A stretch of 64,000 nucleotides of DNA, taken from NCBI GenBank assembly GCA_907163345.1, contig CAJQUN010000036.1, forward strand, positions 620,001 through 684,000, in the 5' to 3' direction. A program made the translations under genes and the position numbers. This stretch comes from Haberlea rhodopensis (lineage: Eukaryota > Streptophyta > Magnoliopsida > Lamiales > Gesneriaceae). Positions 53,215-63,953 of this stretch are shown here, piece by piece. Below the pieces are notes generated by a model. That model searched no databases and was not told where the DNA came from. It saw only the letters and a program-made list of their open reading frames with translations. Numbering within the stretch: position 1 is the first letter of the stretch; every line of letters starts with the position of its first letter.

Positions 53215-55820
53215 TCAATGTAGAGTTGGCGTGTTCCAGTATAATATTGGACATGCAAATGGACACGCCCTTATAATACCGTGAACACGCAAACTAGTTG
53301 GCGTGACCTTTGTAAAATTATGTTCACGCCAAGCTAGTTGATTATCTATATTATTATCAAAATATATCGATTCAAATTTTATTTTATTGGGGGATAATAT
53401 CATAGAAGATTTTGAATCCGTCCGATATGATCGCGGTCCATCAAGAGGTACAACCATACATAGTATAATGAATTTTGTACAATTATTAAATAAAGTATAT
53501 AATATTACTGGCTTCGATCGCAACCAGTTTCTTTGAAATTATATGCTAGACATGTATTCAAATATGCAAGAAACCTTATTTCAATATTTAAAAAAAGGGT
53601 AATGATTACCTGTACGAGTTGTAATGCACCACATATTACGTTTTTTCCTCTCTGCTGAAGTGCACAACTCACTATATAAAAGTGTCAGCACAGCACTACC
53701 CCAGCTAAAAATACGAACATATATGATATCTTAAATTTTTTGTATGTACAACAATTTTATAGTATTGCCAGAGCTATCAGGGCACATAATTCTACATATC
53801 ATTAATAATGCACGACCCCGTGCATTTTAACAACCTCATCTGCCATACTATGTAAATCGAAAGGATTATCCACTAAATGATGATTCAAAGCAGACATTAA
53901 CATAGATGCACCTTTAAAATTACTCGTATTTGGTGTAAATCCCAAATGACAATCACAATATTCTTGCCATTTGATAAGTGTCATTTTTTGCACTTATATT
54001 GCATATATTTTTTACTATTTTTATAGTGATTCGTGGACGATTTTACTTTTTTGTTATGTTTTTGTATAATTTCAGGAATCCAGTGAAAGTGCAAGAAATA
54101 CCCGAAAGACCCCATTTTAGGGACTGAAATGTGGAAATGGAACAAAACAAGTCAAGACATTGAAAAAGATTATGAATTGGATGAAAGTGATGAAGACGAT
54201 TGATTGCCACTAAAGAAGAGATTGATTGCTTCAAGGCAGTAAAGTGTTGGAAAATTTCACATTAGGCGATCGATCTCATAAAAAGGAGATATCGATCGCA
54301 TCGGGGCAGAAAATTTAGGCGATGGATCGCCACTCATACAACGATCGATCGCCATAGAGAGAAAAGTCGAAGAGATCGATCGACATGGACATAGTGATCG
54401 ATCGCTACAGAGTCCTGCACGAAAATTACCTTTTTAAGAGATTTGCTATTTTTGGATACCAGATTTTGTGGGCTCGATTTTATGGTTATAAAAGAGAGTT
54501 TTGGGAAAAAAGAAGGGTTCTTCATTTGATTATTTACCATAGACTTGGGAGGAGCCACCACATATAAGTTGGAGATTCAAAGCAACGCAGCAAGAGACGG
54601 AATATCTGATCAACGCAAGGAGTCAAAACCTAGCGATTTTCTGTATTCCTAAACTTTGTTTTGGCTTCTTATTCAGATTTCAATGTTTAATATGCTGTTT
54701 GATATGATAAAACATTGTTTTTCCTTTAGTATGCTATGCTAAATCTTTTATCGAGATTAGGAGATCTTTTGTATGAACCCATAATTTTAATTCTAGTTTT
54801 TGATTGAGTTTTTGCTATCTTTGTGTTTGTGGTATGTTTTTAATGCTTTTAATGGATTAGCTACTCTTTGAATGATGTTAGTTTGCAATTGAGATTGTGA
54901 GATAAGATTGTAATACGAAACAAATAAAGCAAACCGTGGATTTCAGATTGAGATCGAGAGATGACGTCAAATATATGAGTGATAGCTATAGATATCTAGT
55001 AATCGAAGGCTATGAGTTTTCACTAAGCATATGCAATATTGATTCGTTAAATAAGTGAACGAGAGTTACTTGTTGCAAATTAGTGTTATGTTTAATAAAG
55101 CTCGAGAGAGTGTATTAGATATGACCGAAAAACTTGTCACCTTAGATTCATTAATTTAATTGGATCTAGTAGATGAATTGTGGGGGATTACTCAAGTGAA
55201 CTGAAGTCGATATTTATCTCTACTGTTTACTATCTTCTATCTTTGTGTTTTGGTTATTTTCTGAACTTGACTAAATTAGTAAATCATTCATAGCAATTTC
55301 GTATGTTAAATATAATCAAACTAATTAAATTTGGTAATTGCCACTAGTCCCTATGGGTACGACATCTGACTTTCTTTACTATACTAAAACTTGACACCGT
55401 ACACTTGCGATATAATCCTGCCACACTAGAAAATAATTGTTGTTAAAATAAATCGCGATCACCATTCGGGTATGGTCCTATCATAATCAGTGCCTGACAC
55501 TGCCAAGACCATTTATTGGCAGACCCCAAATAACTGCAATGTCTTGCAGTGTGATAGTCGCATCTCCAAATAAGATGAAATGTGTATGTCTCACGGTGTC
55601 ATATCTCTACTAACGCCGTGATTATATGAGGGTCAAGCATAATCATATCACACACATATATACACCATAAAATCCAAACCCATTTAACATACTTACAACA
55701 CTTATGTCTAATGTGCAAAGATCCAAAATCACACGCCCATACATCTTCAGAACGATAGCATAACTGTAATGACAACAGATGATCGTCAATCGGGTCTGAT
55801 GCTGTCATTGGATCCAAACC
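53215..55820 (-). pseudogene. Plant mobile domain (PMD, aminotransferase-like) pseudogene
   Basis: Minus-strand segments read in order: DPIDDHLLSLQLCYRSEDVW, LDPHIITALVE, HFILFGDATITLQDIAVIWG LPING, AVSGTDYDRTIPEWQEYCDC, LGFTPNTSNFKGASMLMSAL, CPDSSGNTIKLLYIQ, FSWGSAVLTLLYSELCTSA, and after an intron-like break GPRSYRTDSKSS. These are the landmarks of PMD proteins, related to MAIN/MAIL1 and widespread in Mutator- and retro-elements. Small frameshifts at about 55605 and 55510, a stop near 53700, and a 1.5-kb LTR insertion between GTDYDRTIPEW and QEYC show it is not functional. Confidence 0.85.
53972..55461 (+). mobile_element. Solo LTR of an Athila-like element inserted in the PMD gene
   Basis: The 1,490-bp LTR starts TGATAAGTGTC and ends CGCGATCA, flanked by a perfect target duplication CCATT (53967-53971 and 55462-55466). 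It contains the TTTCAGGAATCC block, a CGATCGATCG cluster (54265-54405), TATAAAAG (54487-54494) and the GAGATCGAGAGATG block (54950-54963). Removing it and one CCATT rejoins the PMD reading frame. Confidence 0.93.
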
Positions 55821-56649
55821 TATAATATGATACAAAAAAAACATTAGTGCATATAGACAACATAAAGTAAACAAAATAATCCAAAATTGACAAAACATGA
55901 TGAAGCTGAACCGCGGACATCAGCCACCGTCGGTGACCGGCGGCGACAACCACTGGCTATAGCCGCAAACGGTGTCTCTTAGAACGATTTCAGTTGTTAC
56001 CACCACATATTATTACCTCTAAATTTGTAAATCTGATGAAATGAGCAATTTCTAACTCAAATATTAGCAAAATAAACAAAAAAATGGTGGTTGATGAGAA
56101 AGATTGAAGGCGCTGGCCGAGGAAGGAGGAGAGGTGGTGGTGGATGGAGATACCAACCCAATTGGCGTGACTTATAATGCATGTCATGACAATTGGGTTG
56201 AGGTGATCAGTGAATAATAACGGTCATGCCAACCGAGTTGGCATTGCCAATGTTTTAGTTGGTCACGCCAACCGAGTAGGTGTGTCCTGTATATTCAAAA
56301 TTAGACACCCAACTCGTTTAGTATGTCCTATATTTTAAATAATACACGTCAACTGGTTTGACGTGTTCATTTTGAAGAGGCCAACACAATTGACGACTAA
56401 AATCACTTAGATAAATAATTCTATATGGAATTATTTCGATAATTATTTATTTATTTCGGGTTATTTAACTAAAAACCCCGTTATTATAAATGGGTTTGTA
56501 AAAATGATTCAATTTATAAACTGAGAAATAAAATGATTATGAATTAAAGTGGGTGTCAACCGCTATTATGACATAATTAAAGGGTTAGAATGTAATTAAC
56601 CGTTGTAAATGAAGAACTTGTGAGCTTGTTCATTAGAAAAGCTGCGAAA

Positions 56650-57077
56650 ATGGAAGAAAAAACTGGAGTCGATTCAGCGTCTCAAATCTCTCAGCAAACA
56701 GGTGAAGCTTAAGATTCTTCCTAATTTTCCCTCTGTCTCGCTTGTTCGTTTTATCTAATTGTTTTTACATTCGAATTGTTGCCAAGTTTTACAGAAATTT
56801 GTGGATTTTGATGTTTTGTTAGGTATTTACTTATCTTAATTCTCATGTAATTCAACAGTTTCCGACGATGATGAGATAGACTACTCCTCGAAGCCTGATT
56901 TTTATGGTCCAGAACTCGACGAGAAGGATGAGATTTGGGCCCGGAAACAAAGAAAAGGCCATACTTCTGATGCTGTTCTCAGTTGCCCAGCTTGCTTTAC
57001 TACCTTGTGTTTAGATTCTCAAAGGTATCGTCATTTTCTTCCATACGTTAACGATTTTCAGAATGTATTGATTTTCA

Positions 57078-57121
<44 letters not shown>

Positions 57122-58566
57122 AGTAATGGTGTCTTCTTTGGTTTCCATTTTAATTTTCTTGTTTTATATGCAAAACTTCGTGTAATTTCCCTTTATATTT
57201 GATGCTCTAATAGAAGAGATTCAACTGTGTATCAATGTATTATGGTGGATGTGAAGGTTATGGTATACTAGTACAGTGGTGTAGCCTTGAAGATAATGAA
57301 GTGGGGGCAAGGGGAGGAGGTGAATGATTTATGAATTTTTCGGCTGAAACAGTCACTTGTATGATATCTAAAATCTTAAATTTTTCTACTGAGGGTCTAC
57401 TTTCACGCTGACCCCATGGTTTTCTTGAAAAATCATTCTTGAAGCACATGATTATGAAAACCCAGTAACAACCACCATCACTAAGCCTTTAATCCCAATG
57501 GATGATGGTAGGTTACATGGACCATAAAAGTAATCAATTTGGGTCGCGCACATGTGTCAATTTTTTCCAAGAGCTTTTTTTCGATCAAAATATCTTCGTT
57601 GATCCCTTTGGACTTCAAGTTTTTGTATATAACTTCGAGCCATGTCTTTTTTTTGGTCGTTCCTTGGCTCAATTATGAAAATCCCAAAAAAAATTCCTGT
57701 CTATCCTTTTTCGGAGTTGAATGAAATGGCAATGTCCATATCTTTCACACCATCCTTTCGAGAACAATTTGAATAAATCAATACCTTAGGCGTTGGAAGA
57801 GGTCTATATGCTAGGTTTTAATTTGGGGCACTTTGTCCCAGTTGTTTTGGCCGTAAAGTTTTGACTACTTGTTTTACGAATGCTCTATGCAAGACAGGAT
57901 TCGATGTGGTGTGCGATATTTTTATCTTCTTTTGTTGAACTGCGGGTGAGCATATTTGGATTAGGCAAAGTCACAGGTTCTTGGCTAGGTGGTTACCTAG
58001 AAGAAAAAAATCCAAGATATTTGGGATTTTAACTTGGTAGTTAAAATGAAGCAAGCTTTCAGTACGTCGTCTGATTGTTTAGATGGTTTGCTATATATTA
58101 ATTTTACGGAATGATTAATCTTCAGAATTGGCACATCACGTTTTAGGAATATGTTATAGTATATGAAGGTTCTTCCTGTTTGTATATTTCCCTTTGTCTA
58201 TGCTATGTACTTTCTCTGAAAATAATATATCCCTGCCAATTTTTCGTCCCTCGTTAGATTTTTGTTATCCTAGTGTGTAATTCTGAAGCTTGTTACGAGC
58301 AGTGGTGACCTTTTTCCGTTTGCAAACTTCATAGGCACGAAATAATTGTGACCCAGTACCGAGCAGTTTTTGTAGTAAATTGCAAGGTAACTGAAGAAGC
58401 AACACAACCAGGAAGTAAGCGGAAAAGGAACAAAAGAGGTTATGAGACAGAAGCAGCTACTGAAACATTTAAAAATGTGTGTTGTTCAGTTTGTTCCACA
58501 AAAGTTGGAGTGATTGATGAGGATGAGATTTATCATTTCTTAAATGTTCTCCCAAGTGAGGCATGA
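56650..58566 (+). CDS. E2F-associated phosphoprotein (EAPP) family protein
   Basis: Three exons (56650-56701, 56859-57024, 58335-58566) encode 149 residues ending TGA. All splice sites are GT-AG with matching phase. The N-terminal third is acidic (SDDDEIDYSSKPDFYGPELD); the middle has the EAPP core CPACFTTLCLDSQRHE and TQYRAVFVVNCKV; the C-terminus has the second cysteine pair and CSVCSTKVGVIDEDEIYHF. The four cysteines (CPAC, CSVC) plus the family's histidine probably bind zinc. In animals EAPP binds E2F factors and affects S-phase genes; the plant role is not established. It is convergent with PFD5. A Mutator-like element ends 170 bp upstream of the ATG, so its promoter partly abuts transposon sequence. 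Confidence 0.9.
57080..57118. repeat. (TA)n microsatellite in the EAPP intron
   Basis: About 39 bp of TA repeats, likely length-variable. Confidence 0.9.
57470..57690 (-). pseudogene. LINE ORF2 C-terminal relic
   Basis: The minus strand encodes KKKTWLEVIYKNLKSKGINE and, further on, an IDTCARPKLI segment followed by VTYHHPLG. It resembles the KKTWLEV...DL...NED...DR..W...I..ADP end of plant LINE-type polyproteins. It is short, ends in stops, and lies antisense in the second EAPP intron. Confidence 0.5.
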
Positions 58567-59115
58567 TTTGTTCTCTACTCAAACTTGTTTTCATATTTTC
58601 CTTTTTAAGTCTTTAGTCATCGTAACAAGTTCAGATTTTAATTACATTCTATGCTTATTAAGCTATTCATAGTTCTGGACAAGGTGTTGGTTCTGTACAA
58701 AAACTACTATATCCTCTTATGTGCACGTTCAAAACATACAACTAATATATGAAATGCGTGATACTGATATAACAAACTCTGAAATGCCAGCAAGGCAGCA
58801 AGCAATATTCATGATATGGATCAATTTCCAGGTCCTTTGTTGCTACAAAATTTCCCCACCCCTCAGATCAAAGACAATTCAGCCATTGGAAAATAAAGAG
58901 TTCTAGAACATAATGTTTTGAAGAAAACACAGAAGAAGGCTTGCACAAACAAAGCAGGGATCGGTGAGCAGTCTGAGCAATCGGATCCTCCCAGACGCTA
59001 TGTGGCCTCTCTTCTGTGAGAAAATGCAGACATACGGTTAACTATAGCCGTCCATTTACATTGCAAGACCGATACAATTGACAAAAAACCATTCTGAGTT
59101 ACAATTAAACGACAG
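58567..59115. other. Convergent intergenic region between EAPP and PFD5
   Basis: About 550 bp holds both 3' UTRs. No additional gene is seen. Confidence 0.6.
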
Positions 59116-61474
59116 TCACTGTGCTGGAGCCAAATGCTTCAACTTCGCCTGTAAAACTGCACCACTTTCATCTGCTATACTTTTCTTTTTAGCAGCAACC
59201 TACATTTCATGATGGCCATGATCAAACAAAAAGATCAGAGAATGAAATGTGCACTTAGCCTTGTTAAATAGACATTCATGATTTGTGCCAAATTCCAACT
59301 TTCAGCATGTTGCCTTACGATTTTGCCCCTTCAATCCAATTACTTCTACACACTATCTACAGTCATCAATGAAGTGTGCTAACGTGTGTTGACACGTTCT
59401 ATCCTCAATTCACACTATCTTGTATCCTTAGATATCTTACCGCTCCAAACAATGTTCACAAAATGGCTCATTTCAAATCTAATGAGTTATACAATGAATT
59501 CTAAAAATAATAAAAAAACAATTGGCTTGAACGAAAGTAACATGAAGTCTACCAAAGACTAAAAAGCACACAAGAATACCATTTCAAGATGTTGAAGAGT
59601 GACATGTAAGAGGCTGACATTACAATAGAACATACCTCAAGAAGTTGATCATAATTGGACTTGAGCAGAGCAATTTTGCGCTCACAGTAATCTTTACCTT
59701 CTGCCAATGTTTTCTGCTCGGAAAAAAAGATGAGTACATTAGGTTAAAACTTGATATTGATTCAAGTAGAACAGTAACATCAATCCACAACTAAGAGTAT
59801 TCCAGTCAAGCAAAGTAGTAAAGAATGCTTTCTGCTTAAAACTGGTTGCATCAGCTCAACATCCCCTTCAACAGCAAATTGGCATGCCCTCATTTTTCCC
59901 AACAGTTCTTAGTTTCAAATATTTCCTTCAAAGTTTTGGCGTGATCTAAACAAGTTAATCTCACAATTCCTGCATTGGGCCCGTTAATGACATGAGAGCA
60001 AGCTCACCTCAAGCTGAACTAAACAGTTATGAGTTTCTTTGTTTATGTAAAGTTCTATGATTGTTTCTTGACGGAAGAAATTACTTGATTGAGCAAAAGT
60101 ACAGTTATAAACATAGAGATGACAAATCAACATGAAAAGCCGATGTAACTAATAACAGAAATGGGCATTTCCTATCGACTGCACCTCTAACAGAAAAGGC
60201 ATAATTTCTGATCCATTTGTGCGAACTTTAATCTGACGCACTAAAGAATTCACAAAGATTGATGACCCATAGTTCTGAAACTTGCTTTAATATTCCAAAG
60301 GCCAAACTTTCCACAATGTAACACCAAATGAGCAATGCATGCATGTGATATGTTCAGCAAATCACAACCGTGCAAATTATTAAAGCCCATGCTCAGATTG
60401 CTTCACTAATAATATGAACTTATGCAACTGCAATATTTGAAAGGAAAGTTCTGGTCTTGTTGGCCTAATAATGACCCGAGGTCACAGTAGAAAGTATTTG
60501 AAGTAACAAGATGGACCTACTATTCAAGAATATTACCATGTCCCATATTGGTGGCTCCACAAGAAAATACAGAGTGGGTAATAAGCTTGAGGTGTTATCC
60601 CAACTAGAAAGCTCATCTATCTAGGTTTGGTGTACTCTTTTGTGTTTATAGACTAGTATTGGAGTTTTCATTGAGAATCATTGCAGTGGTAGGGGGACTC
60701 GGAAAAGGTCCACTATTGGGTCAACGTCGCCGATGTGGCCCGTGTTCATATTAAATATTGGATCAAGATGAGTCTCAGCTTCTCAAATGTGGAATGACTG
60801 ATAAGTTTGAGGTTCTTCACTAACCAACGATTGTAAACATTTCCAAAGATACCATGTGCATAACACAGAAGATACTTATAGAAGTGAATCAATAACAGTA
60901 CAGAAAAGTAACGATAAAGATGCGATGAGATATATACAAAAAATCTAGAGAGATAGGAACAATTACAAACTACAGCTCAAAGTGAGATTCTTCCCTATCT
61001 TAGGGTCCCTTCTGAAAATATAGCAGATGACTCTTGCAAATTAAACATATAAATATAGCAGATGCCTCTTGCAAATTAAACATATAATTCAAGATGGAAC
61101 AGGAAAATTTCATCTACGAAACAATAATAAAAGTAAATCAGGCAGGTAAATAACAATGACCAATCTAGTAGTACTGCTCTAACCTCAATGAAATAACCGG
61201 TGCCCACATCCACCAAGACATTCACCGCATCATCCAGAGTACCAGGAACATAAAGCGACGCCGTAAGAGGTACCAACATCTTCTTCCCCTTGGGGCGGAT
61301 GGAGAGATCGTGAAGGGCGGTGGATGCCAGCTCAAGACGAGTCGTGGCTGTGCGAATATTGTTGAGACTGTCTTGAAAGAGATTGACTTCAAGATCCGCC
61401 TGTTCTTTCAGCCCCCTCAGCTGCTCGATGCTCATCTTGTCGATCTCCATTCTCGATGATGTCGCCGCCGCCAT
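59116..61474 (-). CDS. PFD5: Prefoldin subunit 5
   Basis: Prefoldin is a hexameric chaperone that passes unfolded tubulin and actin to the cytosolic chaperonin; subunit 5 is one of its two alpha-type subunits. Exons on the minus strand are 61474-61184, 59713-59636 and 59199-59116 (97 + 26 + 27 = 150 residues plus TGA), all joins in phase 0 with GT-AG. The N-terminal coiled-coil helix reads MSIEQLRGLKEQADLEVNLF; the beta-hairpin core reads GKKMLVPLTASLYVPGTLDD and VDVGTGYFIE; the C-terminal coiled coil reads CERKIALLKSNYDQLLE and VAAKKKSIADESGAVLQAK. Length equals that of typical plant PFD5. The first intron (61183-59714) is 1.47 kb; the sequence 60470-60830 within it may be an old repeat but could not be classified. 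Confidence 0.95.
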
Positions 61475-62168
61475 AGCTCCTCCCCCTCTGCTGCGATCTA
61501 AGTCCTGTAACCCAATTTCCCCTCCATTTTTTCACCCATATATTAATAATAATTTAAAAAATTAATTAATAAATAAATGTTTTTTAGTATAGAAAGCCCA
61601 TAAACAAAAGCCCAAATAAAGTATAAACCCAACATATTAAGAAAATGAGCCCAACAAATTTATAATTTCATTTTCGGTATATTAGATTCCAGTTAAAGTT
61701 TCATCAGAATAAATATTCAGCTTTAGATAGCATTTAGCAAAGAATTTACCACTTCTTTAATAATTAAATAGTACTATTTTGACAACAATATGTATACTTT
61801 TCAGTCGACTTTTCAATTATATGATGCATCTTCATATCATTTTGGGGCCATAGCCCAAAATCATTATGTAGTTCGGATCAATCTCGTTACGAAGAAAACA
61901 AACTCCTTGACTGAATTTCTATTCACAGGATACGAGCTGGACATCTTATTTGACAATAATCAAGCCCAATGTTACTGGGATGGGCATATGATTGCTACTA
62001 AGATCGGTATCCATACATAAAAGATTACCAATATTTTATGTTGACTGACTACCTAACGACTCTCCTCCTAACACAACATAATACAATTGTTCACACTGTC
62101 CTTTGTAACTTATGGGAAATTAATATGTGATAATAGATAGATTTTGTTCTATAATAAAACTTGAAACA
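61475..62168. other. PFD5 upstream region with a small unassigned ORF
   Basis: It includes the PFD5 promoter; no clear TATA box is close to the ATG. A 76-codon plus-strand reading frame (61790-62020, MYTFQSTFQLYDASSYHFGA at its start) has no family I recognise and may be chance. Confidence 0.45.
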
Positions 62169-62397
62169 TGTTATAAAATAATAGTATTGGATAGAGAACA
62201 ATTTAGAGAGAGAACTTTAGAGAGCTTTTCATATATATATTTCATTTCACTTTAAGCCTCTATTTATAGGCTTAAGATTATAGTTACATGGGGTGGAAGG
62301 TAAATGGACATCTAATACACGTTTCATAACAACTATATTATTTACTAATATTACGTTTCACAAACGCATTAATTGTTATGAAACATATTTCATAACA
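62169..62397 (-). repeat. 3' LTR of the terminal Copia element
   Basis: The 229-bp repeat reads TGTTATAAAA...CATAACA in plus orientation. The minus strand has a TATAAATAGAGG TATA box (about 62263-62274). Its partner is outside the window. Confidence 0.65.
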
Positions 62398-62514
62398 CTC
62401 TCCATTGGATGTGCATGCACTGCCACATTAAAAATCTTACCATGAAAAACCCATTGGGAAAAAAAACATGGTTAAGGAAAAAAGAGTACAACGTGAAATA
62501 ATTCCACTTCTTGA

Positions 62515-62935
62515 GCTCATCATTTGATATCTTTTAGTCGTCGCATTCCAATCTTGTGAACCAACTTTTCAAATGTTGAAGTTGGTAGAGATTTTGTGAG
62601 TAAATCTGCCAGATTGTCATTTGAACGAATTTGTTGAACATTGATCTCACCATTCTTTTGAAGATCACGAGTGAAAAAGAATTTTGGTGTAATGTGTTTC
62701 GTTCTATCGCCTTTGATGTATCATTCCTTCAATTGAGCGATGCATGCAACATTATCTTCACATAAAGTTGTAGAAACATTTTTGTTCAAATGCAAACAAC
62801 ATGTTCCTGGAATATGATGGATTACAGATCTTAACCAAACAAATTCCCGACTTGCTTCATGGATCGCCAATAATTCAGCATGATTAGAAGAAGTGTCAGT
62901 TATAGTTTGTTTCATAGAACGTCAAGAAATAGCTG
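62515..62935 (-). pseudogene. Copia RNase H domain and C-terminus
   Basis: The minus strand reads MKQTITDTSSNHAELLAIHE, ASREFVWLRSV and LCEDNVACIAQLKE, then a stop (TGA at 62721 region) before the tail with KHITPKFFFTRDLQ, SNDNLADLFTKSLPTSTFEK. DTSS, E of AEL and D of EDN are conserved RNase H residues. The ADLFTKSLP motif marks the end of Copia pol. Confidence 0.8.
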
Positions 62936-63090
62936 TACCACCACATGTGAACACATAACCCGTTTATGATCGAGCATTATGAGGATCAGATAAATATCCA
63001 GCATCTGCATAACCTATGAGATCAAATTTGGGTGCCTTAAGATAATAAAGGCCCATATCCATCGTTCCTTGAAGATAGCGAAATATATGT

Positions 63091-63657
63091 TTAACACCAT
63101 TCCAATTGTCTTCGTGTAGGTGAAGAACTATATCTTGCTAGCAGATTCACAGCAAATGATATATCATGGTGTGTATGACTAGCAAGATACATTAATGCTC
63201 CAATAGCACTAAGGTATGGCACTTCTAGGCCTAGTAGTTCTTCATTATTTTCGTGAGGTCGAAAAGGATCTTTTTGCACATCAAGTGATCTTACAACCAT
63301 AGGTGTGCTTAGTGGATGTGCTTTATCCATATAGAATCGTTTAAGCATTTTTGATTCAAATTCTCGCTTCAAATAATCCGTATCTTTCTTGAGCTCCTCA
63401 GGAGTCCCAATAATATTTAAATCATCAACATATATTGCAATGATTGCAAACTCAGTTCCAGACCTCTTAATAAAAACGCATGGACAAATAGAATCATTCA
63501 TATAGCCTTGTTTCATCAAGTATTCACCAAGACGATTATACCACATGCATCCAGCTTGTTTCAAGCCATATATTGATTTATACAATTTGATCGAGTAAAG
63601 TTCTCTAGAACCGTGGTCATGTCCCTTAGGTAATTGTAAACCTTCAGGGATTTTCAT
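63091..63657 (-). pseudogene. Copia reverse transcriptase with internal in-frame deletion
   Basis: The minus strand reads MKIPEGLQLPKG, YKSIYGLKQAGCMWYNRLGE, then the catalytic IYVDDLNIIG, then REFESKMLKRFYMDKAHPLS. In complete relatives about 30 residues (the KDLG...CLGLQIE region) lie between REFE and KMLKRF; here they are missing without loss of frame (near 63350). The RT N-terminal half is also missing: just upstream the reading jumps to the connection region. Confidence 0.85.
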
Positions 63658-63699
63658 ATAAATGTCATGTCTGGAAACTCTTCAAGAGTTTTTGATTTT

Positions 63700-63953
63700 G
63701 AGAATTCTCATGGATTTTCAATTTCCTCGATTTTACTATCTTCATTATTAACTTCTTTTCGTTTTCGAGTATTTTTATCCTTAGAACCAACTGGTCTACC
63801 ACGTTTCATATGCGCCTTTAATTTACTAATAATGGTAGAAGGTCCTTCAGGGACATTAATTCGAATCGGAGCATTAACAGCCGATACATGTGACTTGGTC
63901 ACACGCTTTAGGTCAGAAAAAACATCTGTCAATTGACTCGCTAACTGTTGCAA
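63700..63953 (-). pseudogene. Copia integrase-RT connection segment
   Basis: The minus strand encodes RINVPEGPSTIISKLKAHMK and RGRPVGSKDKNTRKRKEV, the linker region between integrase and RT in this Copia clade. A stop follows after IEENP-like residues at about 63706, where a deletion joins it to the middle of the RT. Confidence 0.75.

Larger units (their letters stand above)
53122..56479. mobile_element. Mutator-like element carrying a plant mobile domain gene
   Basis: Long terminal inverted repeats are present: the left end (AGGGTTTTTTCGAGTTAAATAA ... GCCGTCAATTGGGTTGGC, 53122 to about 53225) matches the complement of the right end (GGGGTTTTTAGTTAAATAA ... GTCGTCAATTGTGTTGGCC, 56479 down to about 56370). 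Flanking GTTACCATA (53113-53121) and GTTATTATA (56480-56488) are a likely 9-bp target duplication with two differences. Long TIRs and 9-11-bp duplications define Mutator-like elements. Its cargo is a degenerate PMD gene, and a solo LTR is inserted within it. Confidence 0.75.

Noticed and set aside
30500..54410. CGATCGATCG palindromes as bacterial Dam-type signals or contamination
   Set aside because: They lie inside typical plant LTRs with TATA boxes, primer sites and target duplications, so they belong to the plant elements.
53802..55820. PMD gene as an active host silencing factor
   Set aside because: Frameshifts, a stop and a 1.5-kb LTR insertion break the reading; the TIRs mark it as transposon cargo.
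61790..62020. Small plus-strand protein of 76 residues
   Set aside because: No family recognised, no promoter or splice context; could be chance in AT-rich DNA. Kept only as a remark in the intergenic entry.
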